A stretch of DNA of 64,000 nt from Brevibacillus laterosporus (GTDB lineage: Bacteria; Bacillota; Bacilli; Brevibacillales; Brevibacillaceae), in the NCBI RefSeq assembly GCF_030489605.1, contig NZ_JAUKFY010000015.1, positions 1 to 64,000 on the forward strand. Direction: 5' to 3'. Every line of letters begins with the position of its first letter. Within the stretch, counting starts at the first letter, position 1. Under the pieces are notes generated by a model. That model searched no databases. It was not told the DNA's origin and was given only the letters and a program-made list of their open reading frames with translations. Below are positions 1 through 9,843 of this stretch, one piece after another. The translations under genes were made by a program, and so were the position numbers.

Positions 1-1290
1 TGTGCGGAACATATCCCATTCAATTTCCTTTGCTTCAATGAAGTGTAACGCTGCATGCTCACCCAGCGCTTCACAGATAACACTATCTGCTTTCAAACAT
101 TCGATCGCCTCTTTTAGCGTAGATGGCAAGCTATCAATACCGTTTGCTTCGCGTTCAGCTTCGTTCATCACATAGATGTTGCGATCAACAGCAGGCTGTA
201 ATTCTAATTTGTTCTTGATTCCATCCAAACCGGCTTTCAGCATAACAGCTAGTGCCAAGTACGGATTCGCTGCCGGGTCGGGATTACGCACTTCCAAACG
301 AGTCCCCAATCCTCGTGATGCAGGGATACGTACTAATGGAGAACGATTTTTTGCAGACCATGCCACGTAGCAAGGTGCTTCATAGCCTGGTACAAGGCGT
401 TTGTAAGAGTTCACTAGTGGATTTGTAATTGCTGCAAATCCTCTTGCATGCTTTAATAGACCAGCTAGATAGTATTTTGCCGTTTGACTTAGACCTAGCT
501 CATCAGATTCATCATAGAATGCATTTTCTTTGCCAATAAATAGGGATTGGTGAGCATGCATACCAGATCCGCTTACACCAAACAATGGCTTCGGCATAAA
601 GGTTGCGTGCAAACCATGTTGACGCGCGATTGTTTTAACAACCAGTTTAAACGTGAGAATTTGATCAGCTGCATGCAGGGCATTTGCATATTTAAAATCA
701 ATTTCATGTTGTCCTGGTGCTACCTCATGATGAGAAGCTTCGATTTCAAAACCCATTTTCTCTAAAGTTAGAACGATATCACGGCGACAGTTTTCACCTA
801 GGTCTAGTGGTGCAAAATCAAAATATCCGCCTTGGTCATTCAGATCGAGAGTAGGTTCGCCTTTTTCATCAATTTTAAACAAGAAGAATTCAGGCTCTGG
901 ACCAACGTTAAAATCCGTATAACCAAGATCTTCTGCTTCTTTCATTACCTTTTTCAAAATATAACGGGGATCACCTTCAAACGGCTTACCATCCGGCATA
1001 TACACATCACAGATCAAACGAGCCACTTTTCCGAATTCAGTTCCCCACGGGAATACCACCCATGTATCTAAATCTGGGAAAAGATACATATCAGACTCTT
1101 CAATGCGCACGAAACCCTCAATGGAAGATCCGTCAAACATCATCTTGTTATCCAACGCTTTTGGCAATTGAGAAACCGGAATCTCAACATTCTTACTGAT
1201 ACCCATTAGATCAGTAAATTGCAAACGGATATACTTCACATTCTCTTCATCAGCAAAACGCATAATGTCTTCTTTCGTATAACGGCTCAT
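1..1290 (-). CDS. glnA: Glutamine synthetase, C-terminal end cut by window edge
   Basis: Makes glutamine from glutamate, ammonia and ATP in the cytoplasm. The reading frame runs from an ATG at 1288-1290 to the window edge, giving 430 codons of an expected 443-444, so only about 14 C-terminal residues are missing. Family motifs are present: FDGSSIEGF near the N-terminus, the glutamate-rich catalytic core ([21 protein letters not shown]) and the ATP-binding NRSPLVRIP segment. It lies 48 bp downstream of glnR on the same strand, the standard glnRA operon, so it should be repressed by GlnR in nitrogen excess. GS-I-alpha type is inferred from length and neighbour. Confidence 0.97.
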   Translation of the reverse strand, partial: MSRYTKEDIMRFADEENVKYIRLQFTDLMGISKNVEIPVSQLPKALDNKMMFDGSSIEGFVRIEESDMYLFPDLDTWVVFPWGTEFGKVARLICDVYMPDGKPFEGDPRYILKKVMKEAEDLGYTDFNVGPEPEFFLFKIDEKGEPTLDLNDQGGYFDFAPLDLGENCRRDIVLTLEKMGFEIEASHHEVAPGQHEIDFKYANALHAADQILTFKLVVKTIARQHGLHATFMPKPLFGVSGSGMHAHQSLFIGKENAFYDESDELGLSQTAKYYLAGLLKHARGFAAITNPLVNSYKRLVPGYEAPCYVAWSAKNRSPLVRIPASRGLGTRLEVRNPDPAANPYLALAVMLKAGLDGIKNKLELQPAVDRNIYVMNEAEREANGIDSLPSTLKEAIECLKADSVICEALGEHAALHFIEAKEIEWDMFRT

Positions 1291-1338
1291 TCTCTCTTCC
1301 TCCTTGACCAAATCCATCAATTTTTTGTACCCATCTAT

Positions 1339-1746
1339 CTAGTGGAAGAACCTGGAAAGCTCTCCACGAATCAATGCCGATTCACTTAAGCGATTGGCAC
1401 TGGGGTTTATCACTTGTTGTTTCAATAATTGCAGTAATTCCTTCTTTTCCATTTGAGGACGAGCTGCCGTTTTTCCTGGTAAAATCGGCGCTTCCACCAC
1501 AGGCTCCTTCAGTTGGATTACCTGTTTAATTCCAGCAATATTTAGCCCCTTATCAATCAGCTCTTTAATTTCTAACAGACGATCTACGTCATTAAACGAA
1601 AATAACCGCTGCTTCCCGTCTGTACGAGCTGGTGTGACTAACCCGTGTTGTTCATAATACCGGATCTGTCGTGCAGTCAGATCGGTTAATTTCATAACGA
1701 TGCCTATGGGAAAAAGGGCCATGTTGCGACGAATTTCATCACTCAT
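1339..1746 (-). CDS. glnR: GlnR, MerR-family nitrogen repressor
   Basis: Represses glnRA and other nitrogen genes when complexed with feedback-inhibited glutamine synthetase. The product is 135 residues, the usual length, with an N-terminal MerR winged helix containing LTARQIRYYEQHGLV and the conserved C-terminal tail ending SRFFH, which in Bacillus senses GS. I chose the ATG at 1746 (MSDEIRRNMALFPIG) over an ATG seven codons upstream because AAGGGGA lies just before it and family members begin there. A promoter and operator lie directly upstream. Confidence 0.95.
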   Translation of the reverse strand: MSDEIRRNMALFPIGIVMKLTDLTARQIRYYEQHGLVTPARTDGKQRLFSFNDVDRLLEIKELIDKGLNIAGIKQVIQLKEPVVEAPILPGKTAARPQMEKKELLQLLKQQVINPSANRLSESALIRGELSRFFH

Positions 1747-1796
1747 TTTGCTTCCCCTTCCTAGCAAATCAAATCATTTCATTTTGTTATGTTCAA

Positions 1797-1825
1797 ATTC
1801 TAACTGATAGCAGATTATCTGTCAA
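1797..1825 (-). promoter_or_regulatory. Sigma-A promoter of glnRA
   Basis: On the minus strand TTGACA (1820-1825) and TAGAAT (1797-1802) are separated by exactly 17 bp, about 50 bp ahead of the glnR start. This is a near-consensus vegetative promoter. Confidence 0.85.
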
Positions 1826-1829
1826 CACA

Positions 1830-1846
1830 TGTCAGGAAATCTGACA
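1830..1846. promoter_or_regulatory. GlnR/TnrA operator
   Basis: TGTCAGGAAATCTGACA matches the GlnR consensus TGTNA-N7-TNACA perfectly. It lies just upstream of the -35 box of glnRA, where B. subtilis has operator 1. A weaker half-matching copy begins at 1820 and overlaps the -35 box, resembling operator 2. Autorepression of glnRA is inferred. Confidence 0.88.
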
Positions 1847-1968
1847 TGACTTTTTTGCAACAAGAAAAAAGCATGCCCTCTATGATCTCTTGACTACCTT
1901 ATTTAAGGTAGAACAGCGAGACGATCTGAGAACACGCTCCCTTGTGGTTCATTTCTTATTCATTTAAA

Positions 1969-4341
1969 TTACTGCTCGATCCCATACATTTTCACATATT
2001 CCTCCAAAATTTGCTTTGCAATCACTCCAGACATATCAGCACCGTGCCCGCCACCTGGCACAACAACAGCAAATGCAATCTGTGGATTTTTAACGGGTGC
2101 ATATCCGACAATTAGCGCATTGTCCGCGTTTCCTCCCGTTTGTGCTGTGCCCGTTTTAGCTGCCACGGGAAACGGAAAACCCTTGAAGTTACGATACGCT
2201 GTACCATTCGGCTGAGTTACCTTTGCCATACCTTCCTGCACTACCTTTATCCACTTTGGATCAATATCGACCTTATTTAGAACATATGGCTCCACTTTGG
2301 TCAATGTTATTCGTTCTGCTGGATTACTTGCTCCCTTCCGAATTTCTTTGACTAAATGAGGTTTGATCCGATAACCCCCATTTGCGATTGTACTGACATA
2401 CTGACAAAGCTGCATTGGTGTAAAGCTATTATATTGGCCGATAAATGCATCTACTAAATTCCCTAAATACTTGTCGTTTGCTCGATATCCCGTCTTCTCA
2501 CCCGGAAGATCAATTCCCGTTTTTACCCCTAGCCCGAACTGGCTGTTATAGTAATCTAACACATTAAATTGTTCGCTATAATGCTTGCCTCCACGATTCC
2601 CCTTTCTTGCTAAACGAAGCCCCATTTCGTACATATAGGTATTATTAGATACCTGTAAGGCCCTTCTTGCATCTACTGCACCATGTCCAGAGCGTAACCA
2701 GTTATTTTTAAAGCGATTTCCAACAAAGAGACCGCCTCTGTCTATGATCGTCTCAGAAGGAGTAACCAGCCCCTCCTGCAAGGCAAGCATCACGGATATA
2801 GGTTTTACGGTCGAGCCTGGCGCATAAGCTCCTCGAGTAATTTTATTATCTTCATAAGGCCAGATATCCGTTTTATACACTTTACGAAATGTTTCTCGAT
2901 CATAATACAAATTCAAATCATAATCGGGATAATTTGCCAGAGCTAATATTTCCCCTGTACCTGGAGCCATCACGACCGCATGCCCCACTTTCAGATTTTT
3001 CTGCGAAAGGTTTTTATGCAGGATTTCCTCTACTTTATCTTGAAATCTCCAGTCCAAAGTAAGAATAAGATCATTTCCAGGCTCTGCAACACGCTTTATG
3101 GTTTCGTTGACAAATTCCGAATTCCGATTTACCTGTACAGTCATGGCGCCCGTTTTTCCCCGCAGCTGCGACTCGTAATAATTTTCTAAGCCGGCTACAC
3201 CAACCAATTCATTCCCGGAATATTGTTTGGACTTATATTCTTTGACAAAGCGAGAATCAATGGAGTTTATATACCCCAAAATATGTGTCGCAAGCGGCCC
3301 TCCGTTTGCATCAGTCTTTACTTTTCTAAGCGGCTCCACCTCTACATAAACACCGGGCAATCGGGCTAATCGCTCCTCAATCCGAGCATCTTCAGCCGCT
3401 GTAATATTTCGCTTGATCTGTCTTGGCATGAAGGCAGGTACGCCCATGCCTACCATCCGCTCTAAAACAAGTAATTTTCGCCAGGTCTGCTCACGTTGTA
3501 TCTCAGACAGACCTAGATTAACATCTAAGAAAAAGAAGCGTGCATTTTCAATTAGCTTTCGGTCGTTTTGTTTCGTAACAGGTGTTGCACGTAAAATCTC
3601 AATGGAGCTTTTTATTTTGTGAACAAGATCGTCTGATTGTTTTTTCTCCAAATGATAAGGGAACGCAATCTGCTGTTGCACCAGTTCGTTAAGCAGCGCC
3701 CGATCATTAGCCCCTTGCTCATACGATAAGGTCTTTCCTGTTTTTTTCCACAACAGCTCTAGAGCCTGAGTGCGCTCTACATCGGTAAAGGCATATTTGA
3801 TTGGTATATGCACTTCTTTTGCCAGGCGGAATAATTCTACGGATGGTAAAAGATCCATTTTCTCTGGTGAAGGCAATGCATCTAATTTTGTCTGTATTTG
3901 CGTTCGCAATCTCTGACGTTCCTCTTGTGACAACATGATGGGAAAGCTAGCATGTAGCTGAATCCCTAAGTCAGCCAGCTTCTTATCATCACCTCGCTCC
4001 TCTTGCTTCCAATCAAGCAAGGCAGCCAATTCCTCCGCCACTCTCTCCTTGTTTATTTTCTCTTCTGGTCTATCCATAAATTTAACAGTGAAAACGGGCT
4101 TATTATCCACTAGAACCACTCCGTTGCGATCTAAAATATGACCTCTTGGAGCAGGAATTGGAAGTTCCTTGAGACTATATTTCTCTAATTCTTGTGCAAA
4201 TAGCTCACCTTGAACAACTTGAACATATGCTAGCCGTAAAATGACAATTACAAAACAGATAAAAACAGCTAAAAACATAATATTTACACGGAATATTATT
4301 TCCGGGTCTTTTTTTCGTTGCTGCTCTGGTTCAATTTGCAT
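1969..4341 (-). CDS. Penicillin-binding protein 2 class transpeptidase
   Basis: Cross-links peptidoglycan on the outside of the membrane. The 790-residue protein starts with a cytoplasmic basic stretch (EQQRKKDPE) and one membrane anchor (IIFRVNIMFLAVFICFVIVI), then a PBP dimerisation domain and a transpeptidase domain with STVK, SNN and KTGT motifs in order. The N-terminal half is longer than in many PBP2s. I place the start at 4341 (MQIEPEQQ) with a GGTGA site; an ATG 18 codons upstream has no good ribosome site. It sits between ynbB and glnR, an insertion relative to the Bacillus order. A class B PBP2/PbpA or PbpH-like role in elongation or sporulation is likely; which one cannot be told. 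Confidence 0.9.
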   Translation of the reverse strand: MQIEPEQQRKKDPEIIFRVNIMFLAVFICFVIVILRLAYVQVVQGELFAQELEKYSLKELPIPAPRGHILDRNGVVLVDNKPVFTVKFMDRPEEKINKERVAEELAALLDWKQEERGDDKKLADLGIQLHASFPIMLSQEERQRLRTQIQTKLDALPSPEKMDLLPSVELFRLAKEVHIPIKYAFTDVERTQALELLWKKTGKTLSYEQGANDRALLNELVQQQIAFPYHLEKKQSDDLVHKIKSSIEILRATPVTKQNDRKLIENARFFFLDVNLGLSEIQREQTWRKLLVLERMVGMGVPAFMPRQIKRNITAAEDARIEERLARLPGVYVEVEPLRKVKTDANGGPLATHILGYINSIDSRFVKEYKSKQYSGNELVGVAGLENYYESQLRGKTGAMTVQVNRNSEFVNETIKRVAEPGNDLILTLDWRFQDKVEEILHKNLSQKNLKVGHAVVMAPGTGEILALANYPDYDLNLYYDRETFRKVYKTDIWPYEDNKITRGAYAPGSTVKPISVMLALQEGLVTPSETIIDRGGLFVGNRFKNNWLRSGHGAVDARRALQVSNNTYMYEMGLRLARKGNRGGKHYSEQFNVLDYYNSQFGLGVKTGIDLPGEKTGYRANDKYLGNLVDAFIGQYNSFTPMQLCQYVSTIANGGYRIKPHLVKEIRKGASNPAERITLTKVEPYVLNKVDIDPKWIKVVQEGMAKVTQPNGTAYRNFKGFPFPVAAKTGTAQTGGNADNALIVGYAPVKNPQIAFAVVVPGGGHGADMSGVIAKQILEEYVKMYGIEQ

Positions 4342-4464
4342 GATTTCACCGCATTCCTTGTCATATATCCCTTTTTTATAAATATACCAGAACATTCCAT
4401 ATATTCCATTAGATAATATGATTGAAAAATTAGTACGTCCTGCCAGTTTTCACTTTTGCTTCAT

Positions 4465-4506
4465 AATAAAAAGACAGCTATAAATGGCGGGCATTCATAG
4501 CTGTCT
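4465..4506 (-). terminator. Rho-independent terminator after ynbB
   Basis: The 10-bp stem AGACAGCTAT / ATAGCTGTCT (4472-4481, 4497-4506) is followed on the minus strand by a T-run. It ends transcription 30 bp past the PLP enzyme gene. Confidence 0.85.
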
Positions 4507-4536
4507 GCATAATTTCATTATATTTATCGTAACCTG

Positions 4537-5805
4537 TTATAAATCGAGTAAGCCTTTTGCAATCATGCCATCTAAAGCTGTTAAAATACCCACTTTTACA
4601 TGCGAGTACGTAAGCCCTCCCTGCACAAAGCCCAAATAAGGGGCACGTAGAGGACCATCAGCAGAAAACTCAATGCTAGCCCCTTGAATAAAGGTACCTG
4701 CTGCCATGATAACCTCATCCGCATAGCCCGGCATTGGACTAGGGTAAGGTGTTACATGCGAATCGACAGGGGCTGCCTTCTGTATACCTTGGCAGAAGGT
4801 TATTAATCGTTCAGCACTTCCAAATTCTACAGACTGAATTAAATCAGTTCGGGGTTCATGCCACAACGGATCGGTGCGAAAGCCCAGTTTTTCCAGTATG
4901 GCAGACGAGAAAATCGCCCCTTTCAACGCTTCACCTACCACATGCGGAGCTAAGAAAAACCCTTGGAACATCTCCAATAAAGAGTATAATGACGCTCCGC
5001 CTTCCGCTCCGATTCCTGGAGCTGCCATACGATAAGACGCCATTGTTACCAATTCCTCGCGTCCTACAATATAGCCACCTGTTTTAACCAAGCCGCCACC
5101 TGGATTTTTAATCAGTGAACCAGCCATAATATCAGCGCCGACCTGTAGCGGTTCTTTTTCCTCTGTAAATTCCCCATAGCAATTATCCACGAACACGTAT
5201 AATTCAGGGCGTATTTCCTTCACAAAAGAAATCATTTCCTCTATCTTCGCAATCGTAAACGACGGGCGATCCGCATAGCCACGCGAACGCTGAATCCCAA
5301 TCACTTTCGTTTCAGGACGAATCGCTGTTCTTACAGCATTAAAGTCAATGCTTCCATCCTCTAATAATGGTACATAGTCGTAACTAATCCCATAATCCTT
5401 CAATGAGCCTTGACCTTCTCCACGCACTCCTACCACTTCTTCTAGCGTATCGTATGGTTTGCCCGTTAAATATAATAAGTGATCTCCTGGGCGCAGCATC
5501 CCAAATAAACTAATTGCAATCGCATGCGTACCAGATATAATATGCGGCCGTACGAGAGCCGCTTCTCCACCAAACACTTCTGCGTAAATAGATTCTAATG
5601 TTGCTCGGCCACTATCATCATAACCGTAGCCTGTAGATGGTGAAAAATGAAATTCATTTACTTCATGCTTTTGGAATGAGCGCAATACTTTTAATTGATT
5701 ATAATCAACCAAGCGGGATACTTCCTGATGTCGCTTGGCAATCATCTCTTCTATCTCTTCAACGAGCGGACGTAATTGCGCCCCGTGCGTAAACAGTTGA
5801 AACAT
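4537..5805 (-). CDS. ynbB: YnbB-type PLP enzyme (aluminium resistance / methionine gamma-lyase family)
   Basis: A 422-residue fold-type I pyridoxal-phosphate protein of the Cys/Met-metabolism superfamily, COG4100 type. The likely Schiff-base lysine is in SLIKNPGGG, and the upstream VFVDNCYGEF segment would hold the cofactor aspartate. Annotated elsewhere as aluminium resistance protein or methionine gamma-lyase-like; the true substrate is not established. The ATG at 5805 is preceded by GGTGAG. It follows hflX by 21 bp, the conserved hflX-ynbB pair seen in Bacillus, suggesting one transcript. Confidence 0.9.
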   Translation of the reverse strand: MFQLFTHGAQLRPLVEEIEEMIAKRHQEVSRLVDYNQLKVLRSFQKHEVNEFHFSPSTGYGYDDSGRATLESIYAEVFGGEAALVRPHIISGTHAIAISLFGMLRPGDHLLYLTGKPYDTLEEVVGVRGEGQGSLKDYGISYDYVPLLEDGSIDFNAVRTAIRPETKVIGIQRSRGYADRPSFTIAKIEEMISFVKEIRPELYVFVDNCYGEFTEEKEPLQVGADIMAGSLIKNPGGGLVKTGGYIVGREELVTMASYRMAAPGIGAEGGASLYSLLEMFQGFFLAPHVVGEALKGAIFSSAILEKLGFRTDPLWHEPRTDLIQSVEFGSAERLITFCQGIQKAAPVDSHVTPYPSPMPGYADEVIMAAGTFIQGASIEFSADGPLRAPYLGFVQGGLTYSHVKVGILTALDGMIAKGLLDL

Positions 5806-5826
5806 GTTCTTTCTCTCACCTTTCTC

Positions 5827-7116
5827 TTACCATTCCTCTTCATTGATAGCTGGTGGGTTCACCATATATGGAATCAAACGTCCATACATCGGTTCATCTG
5901 GCTTAATACGTATCGTAATATGATAAGCGGTGCCATCCTCGGAGAATTCCTGCTCCATTTCTAGTCCGGCTCGATGCATCATGGAGATCACATCCCCACG
6001 CTCTATCGGAATAATCAGATCGACACTTTCATATCCCGTCAGTACAATTCCTTCGACTCTATTTAATAAACGCTGCAAATCCTGTTCAGACAATGCTGAT
6101 ATCTGAATCGAATCTTCAAGGTGCGGCAAATACTTGTCAGTATCAAGCAGATCAGCCTTATTATATACCACTAATCGAGGGATGCCTTCAGCTTCTAAAT
6201 CCTTTAAAACCTGATCTACTACCTCCATATGAACTTCAAAATCAGGATGGGAGCAGTCGACCACGTGTAAGATTAAATCTGCCTCTTGAACCCCTTCTAA
6301 AGTGGAGCGAAAAGCTGCAATCAAAGCAGTCGGCAGGTCTTGAATAAAACCAACTGTATCCGTCAACAGGACTTCCTTTCCACTGGGAAGAGCCAACTGA
6401 CGTGTGGTTGGATCAAGCGTAGCAAATAATTTATCCTCTTGCAATGTATCTGCTTTTGTTAAATTATTTAATAAGGTAGATTTACCAGCATTCGTATAAC
6501 CAACCAGCGCGATTTGGTAAACATGGTTCTTCTTCCTGCGCTCGCGATGAAGCTGTCTAGTCCGCACAATATCATCTAGCTGTTGCTTTAATTCACTAAT
6601 TCGACGACGAATGTGACGGCGGTCTGTTTCCAATTTTGTCTCACCAGGTCCGCGTGTCCCAATACCGCCACCCAATCGGGACATCTGATTTCCCTGTCCG
6701 GCAAGCCGGGGCAGTAAGTAGCTATATTGCGCTAGCTCTACTTGAATCTTACCTTCACGGGAATTAGCCCTACTCGCGAAAATGTCCAATATCAACTGTG
6801 TGCGGTCAATTACTCGGCACTCAAATAACGCTTCCAAATTACGGTTTTGGCTAGCAGATAATTCGTCATTAAAAATGACAACATCTACATCAAGACTTAC
6901 TGCTAATTCAGCAATTTCTTGAATTTTACCCGTTCCTAGATACCAAGCTGAATCGACACGCTCGCGATTTTGGGTAATAACCTCTAGCACTTCAACACCG
7001 GCCGTCCGCGCTAGCTCTCCCAGCTCTTCTAGGGATAACCGCATCCGTTCCTCATCTCGCTGATCTAATAGACAACCAACTACTATAGCCGTTTGTTGTT
7101 TATTCCACTCACTCAT
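5827..7116 (-). CDS. hflX: GTPase HflX
   Basis: Ribosome-associated GTPase that splits or rescues stalled 70S ribosomes. The 429-residue product has the HflX N-terminal domain, a coiled linker rich in Arg/Gln, and a GTPase domain with G1 GYTNAGKST, G3 DTVGF and G4 NKAD. The GGIGTRGPGETKLE motif typical of HflX is present. I prefer the ATG at 7116 (MSEWNKQQ), preceded by GGAAGG, to one 15 codons upstream. It lies between spoVK and ynbB as in B. subtilis. Confidence 0.94.
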   Translation of the reverse strand: MSEWNKQQTAIVVGCLLDQRDEERMRLSLEELGELARTAGVEVLEVITQNRERVDSAWYLGTGKIQEIAELAVSLDVDVVIFNDELSASQNRNLEALFECRVIDRTQLILDIFASRANSREGKIQVELAQYSYLLPRLAGQGNQMSRLGGGIGTRGPGETKLETDRRHIRRRISELKQQLDDIVRTRQLHRERRKKNHVYQIALVGYTNAGKSTLLNNLTKADTLQEDKLFATLDPTTRQLALPSGKEVLLTDTVGFIQDLPTALIAAFRSTLEGVQEADLILHVVDCSHPDFEVHMEVVDQVLKDLEAEGIPRLVVYNKADLLDTDKYLPHLEDSIQISALSEQDLQRLLNRVEGIVLTGYESVDLIIPIERGDVISMMHRAGLEMEQEFSEDGTAYHITIRIKPDEPMYGRLIPYMVNPPAINEEEW

Positions 7117-7343
7117 ATATGTAACCTTCCTTCCCACGTCCCCAGACGAAAAGAACGGCATCCGTTCGCTTGTCTAGCAAACGTATGCCTTGCTTCATTC
7201 TTTTACTAGCTAGTAATCAATATACCTTCTTTTTTACCCATTTGTCATCCTTTTCATCCTTCTGCCGTTAAATCTTGAGAGATGCTGAGCATTGTTCACC
7301 AGATTTAAAAACATATGTTTCAGCCATTAAACATCGGGTTTTT

Positions 7344-8318
7344 TCAGTTCAAAAAAGGATTGCTTACCTGTAAGTCCTCTGCTCGTATGTTCATTAATTC
7401 TTCCTTGCTTGGATTAGAACTCTTCAACAACCGCATAGCTTGTGCTCGAATAGCCTTTTCCAGCAAATTACGTATGTAACGAGCATTGCTAAATGACTCC
7501 AAAAAAGGGTCGGATAGCAGGTGGATCAGATGCTGCTTCATTTTTTCTTTTGCCGTAGAAGTGAGGACATATTGTTTTTCCTCAACCATGATATCCGCAA
7601 TTTCCATCAATTCATCTACCTCATAATCCGTAAAATGAATCTGAATGGGAAAGCGCGAGGGCAGACCTGGATTGATCTGCAAAAACTCATCCATCTCCTC
7701 TGTGTACCCGGCCAAAATGCAAATAAATTCGTTTTTGTGATCTTCCATCGCCTTCGTTAGACAATCCACTGCCTCTTTGCCAAAATCCTTTTCTCCTCCT
7801 CGCGCCAATGAATAAGCTTCATCCACAAACAAGATTCCGCCCAAAGCCTTTTTAATTAAATCTCGTGTTTTCTGCGCTGTATGTCCAATGAACTCCCCCA
7901 CTAGATCGGCTCGTTCCACCTCAATTAAATGGCCCTTGCTTAAAATCCCCATCTCTTTGAGCACCTTCCCAAAAATCCGGGCCACCGTAGTCTTTCCCGT
8001 TCCTGGACTACCTTTAAACACCATATGATATACCTGTTGTTCTGTCTTTAAGTGATGCTTTGCTCGCTCACGGTTCGTTCTCAGGAGGGCATAAATCTCG
8101 TACATGACAAGCTTTGCTTCATCGAGTCCAATCATTTTTTCCAGTTCATTAATAACGGATTTGATTTGATCATTCGCGGTAGATCGTACCGTGTCTGCCA
8201 ACGGCTCTGGTTCCTTTAGCGGCTGTACAACCGGATGATGAAACACAAATTGAATTCGATGTGGTGATTCCGGTGATTCTGTAACGACCGTTTTGGTCAT
8301 AGTCGCAGCCTGTTTCAT
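7344..8318 (-). CDS. spoVK: Stage V sporulation protein K, AAA+ ATPase
   Basis: A CbbX/SpoVK-type AAA+ ATPase expressed in the mother cell for spore maturation. The 324 residues include an N-terminal variable region, Walker A GSPGTGKTT, Walker B GGILFVDEAY and a C-terminal lid with the sensor region SNARYIRNLLEKA. The ATG at 8318 follows GGTGAT. It precedes hflX by 227 bp, as in B. subtilis. The mother-cell promoter was not identified with confidence. Confidence 0.92.
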   Translation of the reverse strand: MKQAATMTKTVVTESPESPHRIQFVFHHPVVQPLKEPEPLADTVRSTANDQIKSVINELEKMIGLDEAKLVMYEIYALLRTNRERAKHHLKTEQQVYHMVFKGSPGTGKTTVARIFGKVLKEMGILSKGHLIEVERADLVGEFIGHTAQKTRDLIKKALGGILFVDEAYSLARGGEKDFGKEAVDCLTKAMEDHKNEFICILAGYTEEMDEFLQINPGLPSRFPIQIHFTDYEVDELMEIADIMVEEKQYVLTSTAKEKMKQHLIHLLSDPFLESFSNARYIRNLLEKAIRAQAMRLLKSSNPSKEELMNIRAEDLQVSNPFLN

Positions 8319-8411
8319 GTCCCATCACCTGCCTTCCGTAATCGTCTCTACAGTATACGCAGCATACTTTGAAATCCTGTACAGAAAATCCAAAATAAAT
8401 AGCTTGATTTA

Positions 8412-8450
8412 TAAAAAAATCCCGTCTCACCTGTTGCAGTGATCCGGGAT
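8412..8450 (-). terminator. Terminator behind the broken YcdB-like gene
   Basis: ATCCCG / CGGGAT with an inner TCAC / GTGA pair, followed on the minus strand by seven T residues. It sits just after the remnant's original stop, so it probably belonged to that gene. Confidence 0.8.
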
Positions 8451-8455
8451 GCTTC

Positions 8456-8993
8456 TTATCTGTCAACAAACACAGCTTTACCTGTAGTCGCATCAATAAA
8501 TACGTTTTTGTCTACCTTTCTTTCCTTAACTTGATACACTAACCTAGTTTTTTACCCCCATCCACATATTCATACACCAGCTCTACCGGATTATAGCGCA
8601 GCCACTGGCTAGCGCCCATTTTTGATGACATTACGGCATTTCGGTCCGGGAGCTTGACTTGCTTAGTAGAAGGAGATACAAAAGGCTTTTCAATTGAATC
8701 TTTGATAAATAAGATGACTTCTCCTGTAGCTGAATCTACATGAACCGAATAACTGAGATATGAACTATCCGTCTGTAAAACCGGAATGCCTTGATGGCTT
8801 TTAAAGAAACGGAATATATGCTTGTATTCATTCTCGTTACTGTATGTGAGCTGTACTTCCTTGTCCCAGGGATCAAGATATTTCTCCAGAAATCGAATGG
8901 CCTTCTCTCTGGCTTTCTCTTTAGAAACTTCCCCTTTTCCTTTAAGAGTATCCTTGGCAATTTGCAGGACGCGCCCCGAGCTTAATTCCGTGT
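8456..8993 (-). pseudogene. 5'-truncated, frameshifted YcdB/YcdC-domain protein
   Basis: On the minus strand one frame reads a protein-like stretch from about 8993 to a TAG at 8539-8541, including VSKEKAREKAIRFLEKYLD and YSVHVDSATGEVILFI. These resemble YcdB/YcdC repeats (PepSY-like) common in Brevibacillus and Paenibacillus surface or anti-sigma-linked proteins. Just before the TAG the frame shifts; in the next frame the tail continues (FIDATTGKAVFVDR) to a stop at 8456-8458. There is no start codon or N-terminus, so the gene is broken at both levels. The family call is moderate; the pseudogene status is clear. Confidence 0.75.
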
Positions 8994-8994
8994 C

Positions 8995-9219
8995 GTTGAA
9001 AGCTTACTCCAACAATTGGGATGACCATAAACAGCGGAAAGAAGAAAATGAGCTGTTTACCAATTTGGAGAAAAGGGTGAATATACGGTTAGTGATGTCC
9101 CTTTCTCCAGATTATCGGCAAGTAATTATTTTGCTTTATTACCAATAATTAGAAATGAAAGAAATAGCATTTATTCTACAGATAAAAGAAGAGGCAGTAC
9201 GGAAAAGGCTGCTTTCTTA
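8995..9219 (+). pseudogene. ECF sigma factor region 4 fragment, inverted
   Basis: On the plus strand this reads RKEENELFTNLEKR, then MSLSPDYRQVIILLYYQ, a TAA stop, then LEMKEIAFILQIKEEAVRKR. That is the classic sigma region 4 helix-turn-helix interrupted by one in-frame stop (9147-9149). It has no start and faces opposite to the sigma region 2 fragment next to it. It is therefore a rearranged remnant. Confidence 0.78.
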
Positions 9220-9592
9220 ATTCAACGGCTCGATTTTGCTTAAAAAATACGCTTTCCGTATCATCCGTTACCTTATTTTGGGCCTGCTGTTGACTTTGCA
9301 AGGTGAGCTTTGAAAAAATTGTTCGAAATGACCAGGAACGGACATACTTTTTCGTTTCATTGATAGCAATCCGATACAACCATGTTTTAGGCTCTGACTC
9401 CCCTCTAAAATAATCCCAATTCATATACACCTTCATAAAGGTTTCTTGTGTAATGTCTTCTGCAATCTTTTGGTCTTTTATCATGAGATACACCATATTT
9501 AAAATCTTTTGACCATATTCATGCATGAGAGACTCAAAGATCGTCTCTTTAGACATTGTTAAAGCGATTTCCGCTTTTTCCAATGAATTCAC
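9176..9592 (-). pseudogene. ECF sigma factor cut after region 2
   Basis: The 138-codon frame begins with a good sigma region 2: DQKIAEDITQETFMKVYMNW and PKTWLYRIAINETKKYVRSW. After about residue 120 (ESVFFKQNRAVEL) similarity should continue into region 4, but instead the frame runs antisense through the inverted region 4 fragment and stops at 9176. Without region 4 it should not bind a -35 element. The start is GTG 9592 or the TTG three codons later, which is better spaced from AGGTGA. Confidence 0.78.
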
Positions 9593-9691
9593 CTGCTTTA
9601 TGTATTCTTTTTTCTTCTATCGTAAATTAGATTCTGCTAAACGATTTTTGTGACAGTGATTTTTACAGGAATACCCCTAAAGATAAAACAC

Positions 9692-9718
9692 GAAAAACCG
9701 CCCTCATAGAGAGCGGTT
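9692..9718 (-). terminator. Terminator hairpin
   Basis: AACCGC / GCGGTT with an inner CTC / GAG pair and a T-run on the minus strand. It would end a short minus-strand transcript from the 9.8-9.9 kb region. Confidence 0.7.
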
Positions 9719-9795
9719 CACATCGAGCTCAGTCATTTTGGGGTACTAGCGGTACTGTTCTTTAACTCATCTACCTCCTATATAGAGTTAGATCA

Positions 9796-9843
9796 TCAAA
9801 GCGAACCGGATACCACAATCTGGGTAATCATTTCATTGTCCAC
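9796..9843 (-). CDS. Possible 15-residue peptide or holin-like remnant
   Basis: A GTG at 9843, ten bases after GGAGG, opens a frame reading MDNEMITQIVVSGSL followed by TGA. The start of BhlA/UviB holin-like peptides looks similar, but the membrane segment is missing. It could be a truncated remnant or chance. A terminator follows 80 bp downstream. Confidence 0.25.
   Translation of the reverse strand: MDNEMITQIVVSGSL

Noticed and set aside
8170-8496. A 108-codon minus-strand frame overlapping the start of spoVK
   Set aside because: Out of frame with spoVK, low-complexity composition, no ribosome site; the conserved SpoVK start at 8318 is clear.
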